A program made the translations under genes and the position numbers. The notes below the pieces were generated by a model. That model was not told where the DNA came from, searched no databases, and was given only the letters and a program-made list of their open reading frames with translations. Below are positions 48,050 through 56,118 of a stretch of DNA of 64,000 nucleotides, piece after piece. How positions within the stretch are numbered: position 1 is the first letter of the stretch; each line of letters opens with the position of its first letter. The stretch covers positions 7,216,001 to 7,280,000 of the forward strand of contig NZ_JACHMS010000001.1 in NCBI RefSeq assembly GCF_014205055.1, read 5' to 3'. This DNA comes from Streptomyces luteogriseus. Its GTDB lineage: Bacteria > Actinomycetota > Actinomycetes > Streptomycetales > Streptomycetaceae.

Positions 48050-49567
48050 TCAGTCGTTGTCCTCCTCCCAGCCGAAGCTCTTCTCCACGGCCTTGCGCCA
48101 GTTGTGGTACTCGCGGTCCCGCACCGACGCATCCATGTTCGGCGTCCACTCGACGTCCTTCTGCCAATGTGCCTTGAGCTCGTCCAGGTCGTTCCACACA
48201 CCGGTGGCCAGACCGGCCGCGTACGCGGCACCCAGGCAGGTCGTCTCGGAGACCTTGGGCCGCACCACCGGCACGTCGAGGACGTCCGACTGGTGCTGCA
48301 TCAGCAGGTTGTTCTTCGTCATGCCGCCGTCGACCTTGAGGGTCGTGATGTGCACCCCGGAGTCCTGGTACATGGCGTCGACGACCTCGCGCGTCTGCCA
48401 GCTCGTCGCCTCCAGCACCGCGCGCGCGAGGTGCGCCTTGGTGACGTACCGGGTGAGGCCCGTGACCACGCCCCGCGCGTCGGAGCGCCAGTACGGCGCG
48501 AACAGACCCGAGAACGCGGGCACGATGTACGCGCCGCCGTTGTCCTCGACGCTCGCCGCCAGGGGCTCGATCTCGTCGGCCGTCCGGATGATGCCGAGCT
48601 GGTCCCGGAACCACTGGACCAGCGCGCCCGTGATGGCGATCGCACCCTCCAGGCAGTAGACGGGCGCCTCGGTGCCGATCTTGTATCCCATCGTCGTCAG
48701 CAGACCGCTCTTCGACGGCACCGGACGGCTGCCGGTGTTGAGCAGCAGGAAGCTGCCCGTGCCGTACGTGTTCTTCGCGGTGCCCACGTCGTAGCAGGCC
48801 TGACCGAACACAGCGGCCTGCTGGTCGCCCAGCGCGGAGGCCACGGGGACCCCGGCGAGCTGGCCCACGGCGGTGCCGTACACCTCGGAGGAGGACCGGA
48901 TCTCGGGCAGCATGGCCTCGGGGACGTTCATCGCCGAGAGGATCGAGGAGTCCCACTGAAGGGTCTCCAGATTCATCAGCATGGTGCGCCCGGCGTTGGT
49001 CACATCGGTGACATGCTGCCCGCCGTCCGTCCCGCCCGTGAGGTTCCAGATCAGCCAGGAGTCCATCGTGCCGAAGGCGATCTCGCCCCGCTCGGCCCGC
49101 GCCCGGAGGTCGGGCACGTTGTCGAGCAGCCAGGCCGCCTTGGGCCCGGAGAAGTAGGTGGCCAGCGGCAGACCCGTCTGCTCACGGAAACGATCCTGCC
49201 CGTCCGAGCCGCCCAGCTGGTTGCAGAGCGACGCCGTCCGCGTGTCCTGCCAGACGATCGCGTTGTGCACCGGCTTGCCGGTCGCCCGGTCCCACAGCAG
49301 GGTCGTCTCACGCTGGTTGGTGATCCCCATCGCGCTCAGCTGGTCCGCCCGCAGACCGGCTTTGGCGAGCGCTCCCGCCACGACCGCTTGCACCTTGGAC
49401 CAGATCTCGGTGGCGTCGTGCTCCACCCAGCCGGGTTTCGGGAATATCTGGCGGTGCTCGCGCTGGTCCACGGCGACGATCGCGCCGTCCTGGCTGAAGA
49501 CGATGCAGCGGCTCGATGTGGTGCCCTGATCGATGGCTGCTACGTACTTCGCGGAGTTGTCCGTCAT
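48050..49567 (-). CDS. glpK: Glycerol kinase
   Basis: The protein has 505 residues. FGGY-kinase motifs: YVAAIDQGTTSSRCIVF at the N-terminus, GITNQRETTLLWDRATG, DSWLIWNL, GDQQAAVFGQ, and LKVDGGMTKNNLLMQ for ATP binding. It phosphorylates glycerol to glycerol-3-phosphate with ATP in the cytosol. Start: ATG 49567 (MTDNSAKY); the longer start adds nothing conserved. It lies 19 bases after glpF, so they form an operon. No glpD is present next to it. Confidence 0.97.
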   Translation of the reverse strand: MTDNSAKYVAAIDQGTTSSRCIVFSQDGAIVAVDQREHRQIFPKPGWVEHDATEIWSKVQAVVAGALAKAGLRADQLSAMGITNQRETTLLWDRATGKPVHNAIVWQDTRTASLCNQLGGSDGQDRFREQTGLPLATYFSGPKAAWLLDNVPDLRARAERGEIAFGTMDSWLIWNLTGGTDGGQHVTDVTNAGRTMLMNLETLQWDSSILSAMNVPEAMLPEIRSSSEVYGTAVGQLAGVPVASALGDQQAAVFGQACYDVGTAKNTYGTGSFLLLNTGSRPVPSKSGLLTTMGYKIGTEAPVYCLEGAIAITGALVQWFRDQLGIIRTADEIEPLAASVEDNGGAYIVPAFSGLFAPYWRSDARGVVTGLTRYVTKAHLARAVLEATSWQTREVVDAMYQDSGVHITTLKVDGGMTKNNLLMQHQSDVLDVPVVRPKVSETTCLGAAYAAGLATGVWNDLDELKAHWQKDVEWTPNMDASVRDREYHNWRKAVEKSFGWEEDND

Positions 49568-49586
49568 GGCTACCCCTTCGGCTGGT

Positions 49587-50381
49587 TCAGAAGGCTGCGT
49601 TGTAGATGACGCCACCCAGCAGGCCGCCGATCAGTGGTCCGACGACGGGAATCCACGAGTAGCCCCAGTCGGACGTGCCCTTGTTCGGGATCGGCAGGAT
49701 GGCGTGGATGATGCGCGGACCGAGGTCGCGCGCCGGGTTGATCGCATAGCCGGTGGGACCACCCAGGGACAGGCCGATGCCGACGACCAGCAGAGACACC
49801 AGCAGGATCGCGATACCGGATCCGTAGATGCCGCCGCCCCCGGGAACCAGTCCGATGCCGATGCCCTCCACATGCCTGTCCTGCCCGACCAGGGCCAGGA
49901 TGGGCAACACCAGCGCAATGGTGGCGAGGATCTCCGTCATCAGGTTGGCGATCGGGTTCCGGATCTCCGGGATGGTCGAGAAGATCCCGAGCGTCGGAAC
50001 CGGTTCGTCCGCCGTGCCCTCCGTGGTGCCCGTCTGCCGCACGTTGGACGCGAACTGGGCGTAGTACACGAGGTAGCACAGGACGGCCCCGATCATGGCG
50101 CCGGTGATCTGCCCCAGCAAGTAGACCCAGACCTTGCTCCACACGCCGGTGTCGACGGCCAGGCCGAAGGTGACGGCCGGGTTGATGACCCCTCCGGAAA
50201 GGGGAGCAGCGGTGTACGCGCCGGCCAGCACGGCGAAGCCCCAGCCGAACGCGATCACGATCCACCCGGAGGCCCGTGCTTTCGAGAATCTGAGGGTGAC
50301 GGCGGCACACACGCCGGCACCGAAAAGGATCAGAATCGCCGTGCCGATCATCTCGCCGAAGAAAATGTCTCCGTTGGTCAT
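49587..50381 (-). CDS. glpF: Glycerol facilitator (aquaglyceroporin)
   Basis: The protein has 264 residues and six membrane segments. The two NPA boxes are present in GGVINPAVTFG and GYAINPARDLGPR, the latter with the Asp that marks aquaglyceroporins. It passes glycerol across the cytoplasmic membrane, trapped as phosphate by the cotranscribed GlpK. ATG 50381 with GAGGAG. A palindrome (50597-50614) lies 216 bases upstream. Confidence 0.96.
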   Translation of the reverse strand: MTNGDIFFGEMIGTAILILFGAGVCAAVTLRFSKARASGWIVIAFGWGFAVLAGAYTAAPLSGGVINPAVTFGLAVDTGVWSKVWVYLLGQITGAMIGAVLCYLVYYAQFASNVRQTGTTEGTADEPVPTLGIFSTIPEIRNPIANLMTEILATIALVLPILALVGQDRHVEGIGIGLVPGGGGIYGSGIAILLVSLLVVGIGLSLGGPTGYAINPARDLGPRIIHAILPIPNKGTSDWGYSWIPVVGPLIGGLLGGVIYNAAF

Positions 50382-51018
50382 GGCTGCTCCTCAGCCTTGG
50401 ACCGGGACGATCGGCCCCGGTCCTCACCTGCAGGGTGCGTTTCCCGTGGCTACTTCAGCCGAGGGCGGGGAGATCGCGCGCCCCGCCCGGCATCCGTGAC
50501 GAGCGTGCCGTCGCAGCCGAATCGCCCGTGGGGAAAGGGGCCTTGGCGTCGGCGCACCCACGCGCCGCAGTGCCGGAATACGCCGACTATGTACGGCGAT
50601 GTCGACTGACATCGGAAGTGTTCACCGGCACCCAGAAGGCGTCAAGGTCGCCGACCGCAACGGTTGACGGCCATCGGACGGCCACCGGGCTCGCGCCGGA
50701 CCGACGGGCCGGTTGCTCGGCCGTGACGGCGCCCGGTCGGGTCGTTGTTCAGATCTGTTATGACCCGCGCGGGCTTCGGTGCGCCGCGCGAGGCTTGGCT
50801 GATGCTGCCCGGCCTCCACCGGGCTCGGTCAGGGGCGAAATCCGGCCGCACCCGACTCCTCGCTTGCTAGTGTCCAGGATCCACCTGACCTGGAGCTTTC
50901 TCAACCGCAAGAGTTCGGCGGGCCCCTGGCCTCCGTGGAGGAGCCTGGCGGCCGGTCACCGCCGAGCCCGTGCACGGCCTCGGCAGAGCCGCAGCTGGAC
51001 GTGTCCGGTGCTCCCGGC
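50382..51018. other. 637-base upstream region of glpF-glpK
   Basis: No gene is supported. A leftward promoter-like TTGACG (50645-50640) followed by the palindrome at 50597-50614 probably controls glpFK. The rest is unremarkable. Confidence 0.5.
50597..50614 (-). promoter_or_regulatory. Candidate operator of glpF-glpK
   Basis: CGATGTC-GACT-GACATCG is a perfect 7+4+7 palindrome just downstream of a leftward TTGACG. It could bind an IclR-type (GylR-like) repressor encoded elsewhere. Confidence 0.5.
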
Positions 51019-52788
51019 TCAGCCGTCTCCCTCACGCATCGGACGCCCTGCGCCCCCGGTCGCTCTACCGCAGCCCACCGATGCCGATGCCGACTCTGAC
51101 GTCGAGGCCGCCGCCGACGCATGCGCCGGCTCCGGCGTCGATGGCGAGCCCCGGCGGATCTCATGGCCCGGCATGCCCGCCCGGCCCAGCACCCAACTCG
51201 CCCCGCGCAGCGCCTTGGCCGCCTGCTTCAACGGTGCCAGGAACGCCGCGGCCTGCCGGTGGTCGCTCACGCTGCCCGCTGCGCACAGCACCGTCGCCAG
51301 CGACAGTGTGACCGGCCGGCCCCCGGCCGACCAGACGGCGTCCAGCACCGAGGCGGCCAGCGGATCGAGACCCTCCGCATCGGCGAGCAGCAGGAAGTCG
51401 TCCCCACCGATGTGCCCCACCCGCGCGCCATCCGTCGCGGCCCGTTGCAGCGCCCGGCCCACCGCCCGGATCAGCTCGTCGCCCGCCGCGAACCCGGCCG
51501 CGTCGTTGACCTGCTTGAAGTGGTCGACGTCCAGCCAGCTCAACGCGAACACCCGACCGGCCGCGATCCGCCGGTCCACCTCGCCGGTGATCGCGTCCGA
51601 ACCGGGCAGACGCGTCAGCGGATTGAGTCCCGCCGCCTCCTCCACCCGCGTCTCGGCCAGTGCCCGCACGAGGTCCGCGAGCCGTACGACCCCCACGCAC
51701 CGCCCAGACGCGTCCACCACGGCCACGTCGTCCGAGGTACGGTCCCGCCCGCCGACCGCCACCACGTCCAGCACCTCCCAGGCCGTGGCGTCGACGCCCA
51801 CCGTCCGCGGCGGATCACCGAGCTTGGCCGCGGGCCGGTCGGCGTACAGGGCGTGTCCGTAGCGCCCCGACAACGACAGCAGGAAGCGGGAGCGGTGCAC
51901 CGACCTGACCGGTACGCCGGCGGTGTCCACGAGCAGCACCCCGGACACGTCCGGTGCCCCGGTCAGCAGGGCGCGCACCTGCCCCGCGGACGCGGTGGCG
52001 GGCAGCAGGGCGGCGGGCCGGACGAACTCCCGCACCGACGGCCCCGACCTCGGCGCGACCGCCTCGGTGGGGGAGCGGGGCGGGACGTAGACGTCCGCCG
52101 CGGGCAGGCGGGCCGGCGGCGCGAACAGCTCGCCCTGCGCCAGCTGTGCCCCGGCCGCCAGGGCTGCCGCGCACTGTACTTCGGTCTCCACACCCTCCAC
52201 GGCCAGGAGCGCCCCGATCTCGTCGCACAGCGTCCGCATCGACCGCACCACCGCCGGTCGCGTCAGAAGTGACGCGTCCAGCTTGACCAGGCCGGGCGCG
52301 AGGTCCGAGAGCAGTCGCAGAGGCACATCCCCGTCCCCGACACCGTCCGCGCAGATCCGGAAGCCCTGCCGGCGCAGCAGGTCCACCGCTTCCAGCAGAG
52401 CCTGCTGCGGCACATGCGTGTACGGCGGGCAGAGGTCCAGCGTCACCTCCCAGGGAAGCCGCCCGGCCTCACGCACCGCGTCGTGCAGGCAAGGGAGCCC
52501 TCCGAGGTCGGCGAGGGTCCCGGCGAACACGTTGACGAACAGGGGAAGCAGGGTCTCCCGCCGCACCGCGGCGCGGATCGCCGACACCGCCAGCCGGCCG
52601 TCGAGTTCCGGGTCCCGGCGGGCCTCGGCCAGCACGTCGCCGGTCTCCGGTCGGGCGAGTATCTCCAGCCCCGCGACCGCGCCGGTCGTCAGATTGACGA
52701 CCGGCTGGAAGGCGAAGCGGAGAGTGTCCGTCCAGGAGTGCACGGGAGCATGATTGACGCCACCGGCGCACACCTGAGCGCAGTTCAT
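51019..52788 (-). CDS. EAL-CBS-GGDEF signalling protein
   Basis: The protein has 589 residues, soluble. An EAL-type domain comes first (about 20-260), with the motif reading EIL (VAGLEILARPETGD). A later DGVGDGDVPLRLL replaces the usual DDFG, but a conserved GVETEVQ remains. A CBS-like pair follows (about 280-405), then a GGDEF-type domain (about 410-560) with DVDHFKQVNDAAG and GGDDF (in HIGGDDFLLL). It makes, degrades or senses cyclic di-GMP. Altered motifs leave it unclear which activity survives. The order EAL then GGDEF is reversed from common fusions. Start: ATG 52788 with no strong ribosome site. Confidence 0.85.
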   Translation of the reverse strand: MNCAQVCAGGVNHAPVHSWTDTLRFAFQPVVNLTTGAVAGLEILARPETGDVLAEARRDPELDGRLAVSAIRAAVRRETLLPLFVNVFAGTLADLGGLPCLHDAVREAGRLPWEVTLDLCPPYTHVPQQALLEAVDLLRRQGFRICADGVGDGDVPLRLLSDLAPGLVKLDASLLTRPAVVRSMRTLCDEIGALLAVEGVETEVQCAAALAAGAQLAQGELFAPPARLPAADVYVPPRSPTEAVAPRSGPSVREFVRPAALLPATASAGQVRALLTGAPDVSGVLLVDTAGVPVRSVHRSRFLLSLSGRYGHALYADRPAAKLGDPPRTVGVDATAWEVLDVVAVGGRDRTSDDVAVVDASGRCVGVVRLADLVRALAETRVEEAAGLNPLTRLPGSDAITGEVDRRIAAGRVFALSWLDVDHFKQVNDAAGFAAGDELIRAVGRALQRAATDGARVGHIGGDDFLLLADAEGLDPLAASVLDAVWSAGGRPVTLSLATVLCAAGSVSDHRQAAAFLAPLKQAAKALRGASWVLGRAGMPGHEIRRGSPSTPEPAHASAAASTSESASASVGCGRATGGAGRPMREGDG

Positions 52789-52901
52789 GAGACGTTCACT
52801 CAGGATTCCGACGTGATCACACAGCGTATTCCTCGCAGCTCGATGAGACGCTACGACCGGCATCGCACCGCCCGGCGGCGCCGGTCCACGCCCCCGAGAG
52901 T

Positions 52902-54092
52902 TCACCGCACCGCGATCACCGCCGACCCGTGCCCGAACAGCCCCTGGTTGGCGGTGATACCCACGCGCGCTCCCACGACCTGCCGGTCACCCGCCACGCA
53001 CCTCAACTGCCGGGTCAGCTCGCACACCTGGGCTATCGCCTGCGCCGGGACGGCCTCTCCGAAGGAGGCCAGTCCGCCGCTGACGTTCACCGGTATACGC
53101 CCGCCCAGGGCTGTCGCCCCGTCCCGCAGCAGCTTCACACCCTCGCCCTCACCGCACAACCCCAAGTCCTCGTACCACTGCAACTCGAGGGCGGTCGACA
53201 GGTCGTAGACCTCGGCCAGTGACAGGTCCTCCGGGCCGACACCCGCCTCCTCGTAGGCCGCCCGGGCGATCGATCTGCGGAACGTCTCGCCGGCCGGCTC
53301 CACCGCCCCCGCGGAATCCGTGGCGATGTCCGGCAGGTCCAGCACGGTGTTCGGGTAGCGCGGGGTCACCGTGGCCACGGCCCGGATCCGCACCGGCTCC
53401 GCCTGCCCGAGCCGGCGCGCGTACTCCATGCTCGAGAGCACGACCGCCGCGCCGCCGTCGGAGGTCGCACAGATGTCGAGCAGCCGCAGCGGGTCGGCGA
53501 CGACGGCGGAAGCGGCGACCTCCTCGGCGGTCACGCGGCTGCGGTAGCGCGCGTGGGGGTTCAGCGCTCCCATCGCCGAGTTCTTCACCTTCACCTGTGC
53601 GAAGTCGTCCGGCGTGTCACCGTGCTGCGCCATGCGTCTGCGGGCGTACAGCCCGAAGTACACGGGGTTGGTCGCCCCGAGGATCCGGAACCGCAGCCAG
53701 TCGGGATCGTCCGGCCGGTCCCCGCCCGCAGGGCGGAAGAATCCCTTGGGCGCGGAATCGGCCCCCACGACCAGCACCACATCGGCGAGCCCGGCGAGGA
53801 TCTGGGCCCGCCCGGCGTCGATGGCCTGCGCCCCGGACGCGCAGGCGGCGTACACGCTGCCGACCCGGGCCCCCTGCCAGCCCAGTGCCTTCGCGAACGC
53901 AGCCCCGGAGACATAGCCGGGATAACCGCCCCGCACTGTGTCGGCACCGATGATCGCGCCGATGTCCGGCCACTCCAGCCCGGCATCGGCGAGCGCCTCG
54001 CGGGCCGCTGCGACGCCGTACTCCACGAAGCTGCGTCCCCACTTGCCCCACGGGTGCATGCCCGCGCCGAGCACCGCCACCTCTTTCGTCAT
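52902..54092 (-). CDS. Thiolase-like lipid-transfer protein
   Basis: The protein has 396 residues of the thiolase/SCP-x type. It has SVYAACASGAQAIDAGRAQI with the Cys at the nucleophile elbow, NPHARYRSRVTAEEVAAS, ATSDGGAAVVL, and NVSGGLASFGEAVPAQ. The usual final thiolase Cys is lacking, as in non-catalytic SCP-x homologs that pair with a DUF35 protein (sterol side-chain aldolase style). Start: ATG 54092, overlapping the DUF35 stop by 4 bases. Its ribosome site lies inside the 9-base repeat array. Confidence 0.88.
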   Translation of the reverse strand: MTKEVAVLGAGMHPWGKWGRSFVEYGVAAAREALADAGLEWPDIGAIIGADTVRGGYPGYVSGAAFAKALGWQGARVGSVYAACASGAQAIDAGRAQILAGLADVVLVVGADSAPKGFFRPAGGDRPDDPDWLRFRILGATNPVYFGLYARRRMAQHGDTPDDFAQVKVKNSAMGALNPHARYRSRVTAEEVAASAVVADPLRLLDICATSDGGAAVVLSSMEYARRLGQAEPVRIRAVATVTPRYPNTVLDLPDIATDSAGAVEPAGETFRRSIARAAYEEAGVGPEDLSLAEVYDLSTALELQWYEDLGLCGEGEGVKLLRDGATALGGRIPVNVSGGLASFGEAVPAQAIAQVCELTRQLRCVAGDRQVVGARVGITANQGLFGHGSAVIAVR

Positions 54093-54562
54093 GCCGTCAC
54101 CCCCGTCACCCCCGTCACCCCCGTCACCCCCGTCGGCCGCCAGTGCCACGTCGTCCAGGTCGTCTCCGCGTCCTCATGGAGCACACCCGGTACGACCTCC
54201 ACCTCCAGGCCCACCGCCAGGTCGGCGACGGTGATCCCGGGAGCCGCCTGTCCCAGGACCACCATCCGCTCGGCCTCCAGCTCCACAGCGATGAACGCGC
54301 ACGGCTCCCACGGAAGTTCCGGATCGGTCACGTAGGGTGACGGAGGTGGATACCGGCTGTCCGTGAAGGACCAGACGCGACCACGCCGCGACAGGGGGAT
54401 CTCCACCAGCTCGCCGCCCAAGCACGCGGGGTTGCGGCAGTGATGGTCCTCGCGGGGGAAGAAGACCGAGGCGCACGCCGAGCAGCGCGTGCCGAGCAGC
54501 CGGAAATCGTCCCCCTCCCCGGCGAACCACCCCGTCACCACAGGTGTTCGTGCACGCGCCAC
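54089..54562 (-). CDS. DUF35 OB-fold protein, acyl-CoA-associated
   Basis: The protein has 157 residues. A rubredoxin-like zinc site (RCSACASVFFPREDHHCRNPAC, residues ~26-47) is followed by the OB-fold (GRVWSFTDSRYPP, FIAVELEAERMVVLGQ). Proteins like this bind acyl-CoA and pair with thiolase-like partners, as here with the downstream gene. The C-terminus is a (GVT)n tract encoded by a 9-base DNA repeat, so its length may vary between strains. Start: ATG 54562 (MARARTPVV). It precedes the thiolase. Confidence 0.88.
   Translation of the reverse strand: MARARTPVVTGWFAGEGDDFRLLGTRCSACASVFFPREDHHCRNPACLGGELVEIPLSRRGRVWSFTDSRYPPPSPYVTDPELPWEPCAFIAVELEAERMVVLGQAAPGITVADLAVGLEVEVVPGVLHEDAETTWTTWHWRPTGVTGVTGVTGVTA
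54094..54129. repeat. 9-base tandem repeat, four perfect units plus a partial one
   Basis: CCGTCACCC is repeated from 54094 to 54129, then degenerates. Read leftward it encodes Gly-Val-Thr repeats at the C-terminus of the DUF35 protein. It also forms the G-rich ribosome site for the thiolase gene. Confidence 0.92.
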
Positions 54563-54717
54563 AGCAACCTCCCGCAGAAGGAATCTGACGGAACGTCAGG
54601 AGTGTGTCACGGCCGGCCGGAGATCGGCAGTCCACGAGCCCGAAACGGACGGACAGACGCGCCGACCTCGCAGGCGGCCCCTTCCACGACGCCACCACAC
54701 CTGGTAGACGCAGGGGC

Positions 54718-55527
54718 ATGACACGACTCACCACCGTGGCGCGTGCCCTGCTCACCACGTTCGCCGCCCTGCTGGCATCGACCACACCCAGCACGACCGC
54801 CCGGGCCGGCAACGACCCGAAAGCGCCCGAGGACTTCGTGGCACTGAGAAGCGTGGATCCGACCATCATCCAGGAGATGCGCTACGTCACCCCGCACAAC
54901 TTCGTGGGGGAGCGCATCGACGGCTACCGGCAGCCGATCTGCATCCTCACCCGCCCCGCGGCACAAGCCCTCCACAAGGCCCAGCGCCAACTCCTGCGCA
55001 AGGGCTACACGCTCAAGGTGTACGACTGCTACCGGCCGCAGCGCGCGGTGGACCACTTCGTCCGCTGGGCCGAGGACCTCGACGACGAGGCGATGAAGGG
55101 CGAGTTCTACCCGAACGTCGACAAGACCCGGCTGTTCGCCGACGGCTACATCGCGGCGAAGTCCGGCCACAGCCGTGGTTCGACCATGGACGTCACGCTG
55201 GTCAGGCTTCCCGCGAAGCCGACCCGCCCCTACCATCCCGGAGAACCCCTGGTGCCCTGCTTCGCCCCCCAGGGCGAGCGGTTCCCCGACGACTCGATCG
55301 ACATGGGGACCGGTTTCGACTGCTTCGACACCCTCTCGCACACCCTCGACCCCCGCATCCAGGGCCACCAGCGCGCCAACCGACTGCTGCTCAAAGGCAC
55401 CCTGGAAGGCCTCGGCTTCGTGAACCTGGCAGAGGAATGGTGGCACTACACCTTCAAGCCCGAGGCCCATCCGGACACCTACTTCGACTTCCCCGTGGCC
55501 AGGAAGTCCCTCACCGGCGCTCACTGA
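54718..55527 (+). CDS. Secreted D-Ala-D-Ala dipeptidase, VanX-like (M15)
   Basis: The protein has 269 residues. An N-terminal signal (TTVARALLTTFAALLASTT) is followed by the M15D catalytic features. YDCYRPQRAV contains the conserved Arg, SGHSRGSTMDVTL the zinc His and Asp, and EEWWHYTF the catalytic Glu and third zinc His. It cleaves D-Ala-D-Ala or related cell-wall dipeptides. A real signal argues for an exported cell-wall enzyme rather than vancomycin resistance, where VanX is cytoplasmic. No vanHA genes are present. Start: ATG 54718 with a short AGGGG. Confidence 0.9.
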   Translation: MTRLTTVARALLTTFAALLASTTPSTTARAGNDPKAPEDFVALRSVDPTIIQEMRYVTPHNFVGERIDGYRQPICILTRPAAQALHKAQRQLLRKGYTLKVYDCYRPQRAVDHFVRWAEDLDDEAMKGEFYPNVDKTRLFADGYIAAKSGHSRGSTMDVTLVRLPAKPTRPYHPGEPLVPCFAPQGERFPDDSIDMGTGFDCFDTLSHTLDPRIQGHQRANRLLLKGTLEGLGFVNLAEEWWHYTFKPEAHPDTYFDFPVARKSLTGAH

Positions 55528-55561
55528 GCAGCCTGCTCGATGCGCCCTCTCCGTGATCGGC

Positions 55562-55567
55562 TACAGT
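55562..55567 (+). promoter_or_regulatory. -10 element of a likely leaderless NUDIX promoter
   Basis: TACAGT ends six bases before GTG 55574, and no ribosome site precedes it. Confidence 0.5.
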
Positions 55568-55573
55568 CCGCGC

Positions 55574-56110
55574 GTGTCCGAATCTCAGCACTCCGCTTTC
55601 AACTCCGTGCCGAACTCCCACTGTTCGAGCTGCGGCGCGCCCTACGGAGAGGGCGTCATCGGCTGGCCGCGCACCTGCCCGGTGTGCGGGTCCGTGGCGT
55701 ACCGCAACCCTCTCCCGGTCGCGGTCGCCCTCCAGCCCGTGTACGACACCAAGGGCACCGCCCTGGTCGCCATCACCCGAACCATCGCCCCCGCACGCGG
55801 GGGCATCGCCCTGCCCGGCGGCTACATCGACGACCGGGAGGACTGGCGGCAGGCCGTCATACGCGAACTGCGGGAGGAAACCGGCATCGACGCGGCCGGC
55901 CGTGATGTACGGCTCGCCGACGCGATGAGCTCCCCCGACGGCCACCTGCTGCTGTTCGGCCTCCTCCCGGAGCGCCCCGCCGAGAGCCTGCCCTCCTCCG
56001 CCGCCACGGACGAGACAGAGGGCTGGCACCTCCTGCGCAGGCCCGAGGAGCTCGCCTTCCCCCTGCACACCCTGGCCGTGCGGGCCTGGTTCGAGGGCCG
56101 GTACATCTGA
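55574..56110 (+). CDS. NUDIX hydrolase with N-terminal zinc ribbon
   Basis: The protein has 178 residues. CSSCGAPY and CPVCGSV form a zinc ribbon (about 17-40), as in NudC/NADH-pyrophosphatase-like NUDIX proteins. The NUDIX box covers GGYIDDREDWRQAVIRELREE within residues ~85-107. It would hydrolyse a nucleoside diphosphate derivative. Start: GTG 55574 leaderless is favoured; GTG 55553 in frame is possible. It converges with the GH31 gene, with only 8 bases between the stops. Confidence 0.9.
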   Translation: MSESQHSAFNSVPNSHCSSCGAPYGEGVIGWPRTCPVCGSVAYRNPLPVAVALQPVYDTKGTALVAITRTIAPARGGIALPGGYIDDREDWRQAVIRELREETGIDAAGRDVRLADAMSSPDGHLLLFGLLPERPAESLPSSAATDETEGWHLLRRPEELAFPLHTLAVRAWFEGRYI

Positions 56111-56118
56111 ACTCAGCG

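Noticed and set aside
54718..55527. Vancomycin resistance VanX
   Set aside because: A signal peptide is present and there are no vanH, vanA, vanR or vanS genes nearby.
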